Assembly (NCBI GenBank): GCA_900768045.1
Contig: CAAGBL010000099.1
Location: 55,680 to 119,679, forward strand
Direction: 5' to 3'
Length of the DNA: 64,000 bases
Origin: an uncultured Alistipes sp.
GTDB lineage: Bacteria > Bacteroidota > Bacteroidia > Bacteroidales > Rikenellaceae
A program made the translations under genes and the position numbers. The notes beneath the pieces were generated by a model that searched no databases, was not told where the DNA came from, and was given only the letters and a program-made list of their open reading frames with translations. Each line of letters opens with the position of its first letter. Position 1 is the first letter of the stretch. Shown in pieces: positions 61,541-64,000 of the stretch.

Positions 61541-62053
61541 CTACATCCCTTTCCAATGCTCGAAATCTTCTGAATATAGTTCGATGTGGTGGCGGACGAT
61601 GTTCTCCAATAGCCCTGACATACTCATTCTATCCTCACCGATTTTGCAGGCGAACTTATCGAGCATCTTACGCAACTTGCCACTAATGAATACCGGCTTG
61701 CGGTCTTCAATCTTGTAAGGTCGCATAAAGGTGTTGCGGTACTCCTCTAACGAGAGCTTGCGTTGCTTGCTGCTGACTCTGCGTTGGATAGGTGGGGCTG
61801 ATGGCTGTTCCTCTACTACATTGGTAAGTGGAACTTCATCTGTCACCTCTGCAACGAAAGACGCTGCTTCCGTTTGGGCTTGCTCCGCTACTGATGGTAG
61901 AGGAAGTGGCTTGATGTTTTCAATAGAGAAATCCTCCAATGCTGCATCAATACTCTTCTTTCGGATCTCTTCTACTTGCGAGTTCTGCTCGGAGAAATCC
62001 AAACCTGTCATTTCCTGCAACTCTGTTTTACTTAAAGTCTGTTTTTTACTCAT
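61541..62053 (-). CDS. DUF3408 protein
   Basis: 170 residues. The C-terminal half (LSLEEYRNTFMRP, then FISGKLRKMLDKFACKIG and SGLLENIVRHHIE) is the DUF3408 ribbon-helix-helix-like domain found in transfer regions of Bacteroides conjugative and mobilisable elements. The N-terminal half is acidic and low in complexity. Likely a DNA-binding transfer or partition accessory. It appears intact. Confidence 0.87.
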   Translation of the reverse strand: MSKKQTLSKTELQEMTGLDFSEQNSQVEEIRKKSIDAALEDFSIENIKPLPLPSVAEQAQTEAASFVAEVTDEVPLTNVVEEQPSAPPIQRRVSSKQRKLSLEEYRNTFMRPYKIEDRKPVFISGKLRKMLDKFACKIGEDRMSMSGLLENIVRHHIELYSEDFEHWKGM

Positions 62054-62799
62054 TTTTTGAATGGTTTTGAAAGTTCAACATATGGTCTTTGTGCACAATT
62101 ATGACCGATTATATGCTGCAAAGAAAATATGCATACAATTCTACCACAACTAATTAGGTCTATGTAGGCAATTATGAATTGCATTGCATTTCGGGGTGAT
62201 TCGTAGGCAGTGCCGACTGCTTAATTCTTCCCAAGTTGAACGGGTAATTATGGATTAGGACGAAATGCTTAATTGAGGAAATTAAGGTCTTAAATACGTT
62301 AGCGGATAGACGGACTGCCGAAGCGTCGGGAGTTGGTCTATCCGCTATACTGCTATTATATAATTAGCGGTCATACGTTTCGGCTGTTCGGAGCAGAAGT
62401 TTGACAGACGGATAAGCATCGGTCTGACAAACGACAATGCTACGGACAAGATCCGAGACGGATAATCGCTTAGGGATATTCTTATACCATATTGGTTACA
62501 GTGTGATGTATGCTTAGAAATATATCGTTGTAAACATCTAAAAGTGCCACGAACTGTGCCACATACTGCAACAGGCTCACCGTATGATTGAGGTGTGATA
62601 ACTTATCTATTTCTTTGCCCTCAGAAAACGAAACTGCGTATGAGAACAGAGGCTATCTCAATGGCTGATTATCGTATCAATGATGAAATGATATGACAAG
62701 CAATGACACCTATGGTTAGTGCCATTGAAGTATGAAAATCTCTTCCTTATTTAGCAGTGCGAAATAAGAAAACAAGTGTAATAAATTAAAATAAAGCGT
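62054..62799. other. gene-free stretch with a strong hairpin
   Basis: About 745 bases with no gene I can support on either strand. The most prominent feature is the hairpin at 62301-62346 (listed separately). There is also a short inverted pair CAATGACAC...GTGCCATTG near 62700-62740. In other Bacteroides elements this position may hold a small replication or regulatory gene, so a lost gene is possible. Confidence 0.4.
62301..62346. other. 46-base stable hairpin
   Basis: AGCGGATAGAC pairs perfectly with GTCTATCCGCT (11 bp); inside it ACT/AGT and CCGA/TCGG continue the stem around the tetraloop AGCG with small symmetric internal loops. No run of T follows, so it is not a typical terminator. 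It could be part of a small RNA, a replication origin or a resolution site. Confidence 0.5.
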
Positions 62800-63114
62800 A
62801 TGGATTTAATCATTTTTGAGAGAAAGGCATTTGAGGAATTTGCCACGAAGATTGAGTAGTTCATTCTGCGAGTATCAAACTCACCCGTTGTCAAGAGCGG
62901 TAAGAAAAAGACAAACAATTGGCTCGACCATCAGGATGTTTGTCAGCGATTGAAGATAAGCAAGCGTACATTGCAGACTTTGCGTGATAACGGTACGCTT
63001 GCCTACACCAAAATAGGCAACCGCACATACTACCTGCCCGAAGATGTGGATAGCATTATTACGAAGGTGGAGGACAGACGAAAAGAAGCCAGATGGAAGG
63101 GACGAGAAATCTAA
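62800..63114 (+). pseudogene. helix-turn-helix (excisionase-type) gene with an in-frame TAG
   Basis: MDLIIFERKAFEEFATKIE is followed by TAG at 62857-62859. The same frame continues to 63114 with WLDHQDVCQRLKISKRTLQT and LRDNGTLAYTKIGNRTYYLPEDV, a MerR/excisionase-like HTH_17 domain. Family members have no break at this point, so the TAG is a nonsense mutation. A shorter product from an internal start is possible, as the DNA-binding domain itself is complete. Confidence 0.8.
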
Positions 63115-63144
63115 TCGATGTATAACAATAAAACCATTTGAACT

Positions 63145-63456
63145 ATGTATCAAGAAATGCGAACTAAAGACGATGCGTGGATGCAGTCCATTCACGAGAG
63201 TATCGACCAACTATCGGAGATTCTCGATAGTATGCCCAAAGACTGTGCAGCCTTACAAAACGATGATGAGTATCTATGCGACAAAGAAGTTGCGTATATG
63301 CTTAAAGTGAGCCGAAGAACATTGAGCGAGTACCGAAGCAATGGGACATTGCCTTACTATGTACTTGGTGGTAAAGTTTTGTACAAGCGTAGTGAGATTG
63401 AGCAGGCTTTGAAACGGGAGTACAATGGCAAGCACCTGATGAATAGTAGCGGATAA
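63145..63456 (+). CDS. helix-turn-helix excisionase-type protein
   Basis: 103 residues. The C-terminal HTH_17 domain (CDKEVAYMLKVSRRTLSEYR, SNGTLPYYVLGGKVLYKRSEI) follows an acidic N-terminal helix. Paired genes of this type sit at the regulatory end of Bacteroides elements and control excision. It is intact, unlike its neighbour 30 bases upstream. Confidence 0.85.
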   Translation: MYQEMRTKDDAWMQSIHESIDQLSEILDSMPKDCAALQNDDEYLCDKEVAYMLKVSRRTLSEYRSNGTLPYYVLGGKVLYKRSEIEQALKREYNGKHLMNSSG

Positions 63457-63884
63457 ACCTATCTACATTTTTGGAGGGAGTGAAATTTACCGCTTGCCCT
63501 ATATTCATCTGTTGCAAAATAATAGTGCCCCTATGGATAGAAGCAAGAACAGCATACAAATGGGTTATCAATGTAAAAAACCTTTTGTATGATGTCTGTT
63601 TATCTTCTACATTTTCGTCAGTCGCTCATTTCCGTTGCCGTCTGCATTTTTGAGTACATACATTGAAAGGGGAAAGGTTTTCGAGGTGAATACTCTCCGT
63701 AGGAGGAAGATTCTGTCCGAAATGGCTTGACGCTTGACCTTTCAACTTTCAAGGTCTGATGTACTACCTCCGCAGACGAGCAAAGGAAATGGGCAAATGA
63801 CGGAATCGGGAAACTCATAATATCGCAGATTGATGATAGACCAAATCAAATTTTATCCTGCAATAATGAAAAGTGCACCGCCCT
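63457..63884. other. gene-free stretch
   Basis: About 430 bases with short frames only. It contains a partly palindromic segment near 63735-63760 (TGACCTTTCAACTTTCAAGGTC). No RNA gene recognised. Confidence 0.4.
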
Positions 63885-63915
63885 TTTGCTCGTTCATAAA
63901 AAAGTTGTACCTTTG
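63885..63915 (+). promoter_or_regulatory. promoter at the right edge
   Basis: TTTG (63885-63888), 19 bases, TACCTTTG (63908-63915): the same full match and spacing as the tRNA-Gly promoter. Confidence 0.7.
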
Positions 63916-63922
63916 TTCCAAG

Positions 63923-64000
63923 ATGAGTTGTACATCAATGCAAATCACGCAAGTATGTAGAAATCAGAACAGTTGCCAACTCATTACCTCGTTCTTGAAC
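63923..64000 (+). CDS. possible gene running off the right edge (partial)
   Basis: An open frame from ATG at 63923 (MSCTSMQITQVCRNQNSCQ) remains open for 26 codons to the window end. The promoter box ends only 7 bases upstream, so the transcript would be nearly leaderless, and the true start may lie further right. No family can be assigned. Confidence 0.3.
   Translation, partial: MSCTSMQITQVCRNQNSCQLITSFLN

Overview
The window looks like a chromosomal segment of a Bacteroidales bacterium. Rikenellaceae (Alistipes-like) is plausible but not proven. The evidence is the Bacteroidetes-type promoter box TAnnTTTG, which recurs upstream of many genes, the moxR/Bat VWA operon, FRG and DUF3408 proteins, BspA-type leucine-rich lipoproteins and Bacteroides-type mobilisation genes.

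From about 500 to 38.3 kb the content is core chromosome: an MsbA-like ABC exporter, NrnA-like DHH phosphoesterase, SppA, Mrp, glutathione peroxidase, DnaB, YifB, a moxR-DUF58-TPR-batA-batB operon, PepD, a LytTR membrane regulator, a fabH-fabF-fabG cluster, MscS, a CotH-like lipoprotein, an AraC regulator, Dxs, a GNAT-type protein, a LysM esterase, a PQQ-type beta-propeller, pyrH, a TlpA-like thioredoxin, frr, a PlsC-type acyltransferase and an SDR. A family of roughly 125-bp palindromic intergenic elements begins directly at the stop codons of four of these genes (the ABC exporter, pepD, fabG and frr). Its stems differ in sequence but stay paired around a conserved core, and satellite copies lie beside some of them.

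From 38.3 to 41.9 kb there is a surface lipoprotein with a collagen-like region and leucine-rich repeats, then two small AT-rich unknown genes, then tRNA-Gly(GCC). From 42.2 to 52.9 kb a genomic island follows the tRNA. It has an intact tyrosine recombinase; a tight four-gene operon for a NurA-like nuclease, a HerA-like ATPase, a GHKL/Hsp90-type ATPase and a radical-SAM protein with a possible cobalamin-binding N-terminus; then an alcohol dehydrogenase, an FRG-domain protein and a frameshifted gene. The four-gene operon is the best candidate in the window for an undescribed (probably anti-phage) system.

From about 53 kb to the right edge lies a second integrative/mobilisable element in decay. 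Its integrase is frameshifted, its relaxase has both a frameshift and a nonsense codon, and one helix-turn-helix gene has an in-frame stop. Another small gene survives beside a degenerate copy of itself. Its cargo, a DUF262 protein, an AAA ATPase and an unknown 266-residue protein in one operon, is intact and is a second defence-system candidate. A nested inverted repeat upstream of mobC is a likely oriT. No right attachment site was seen for either element.
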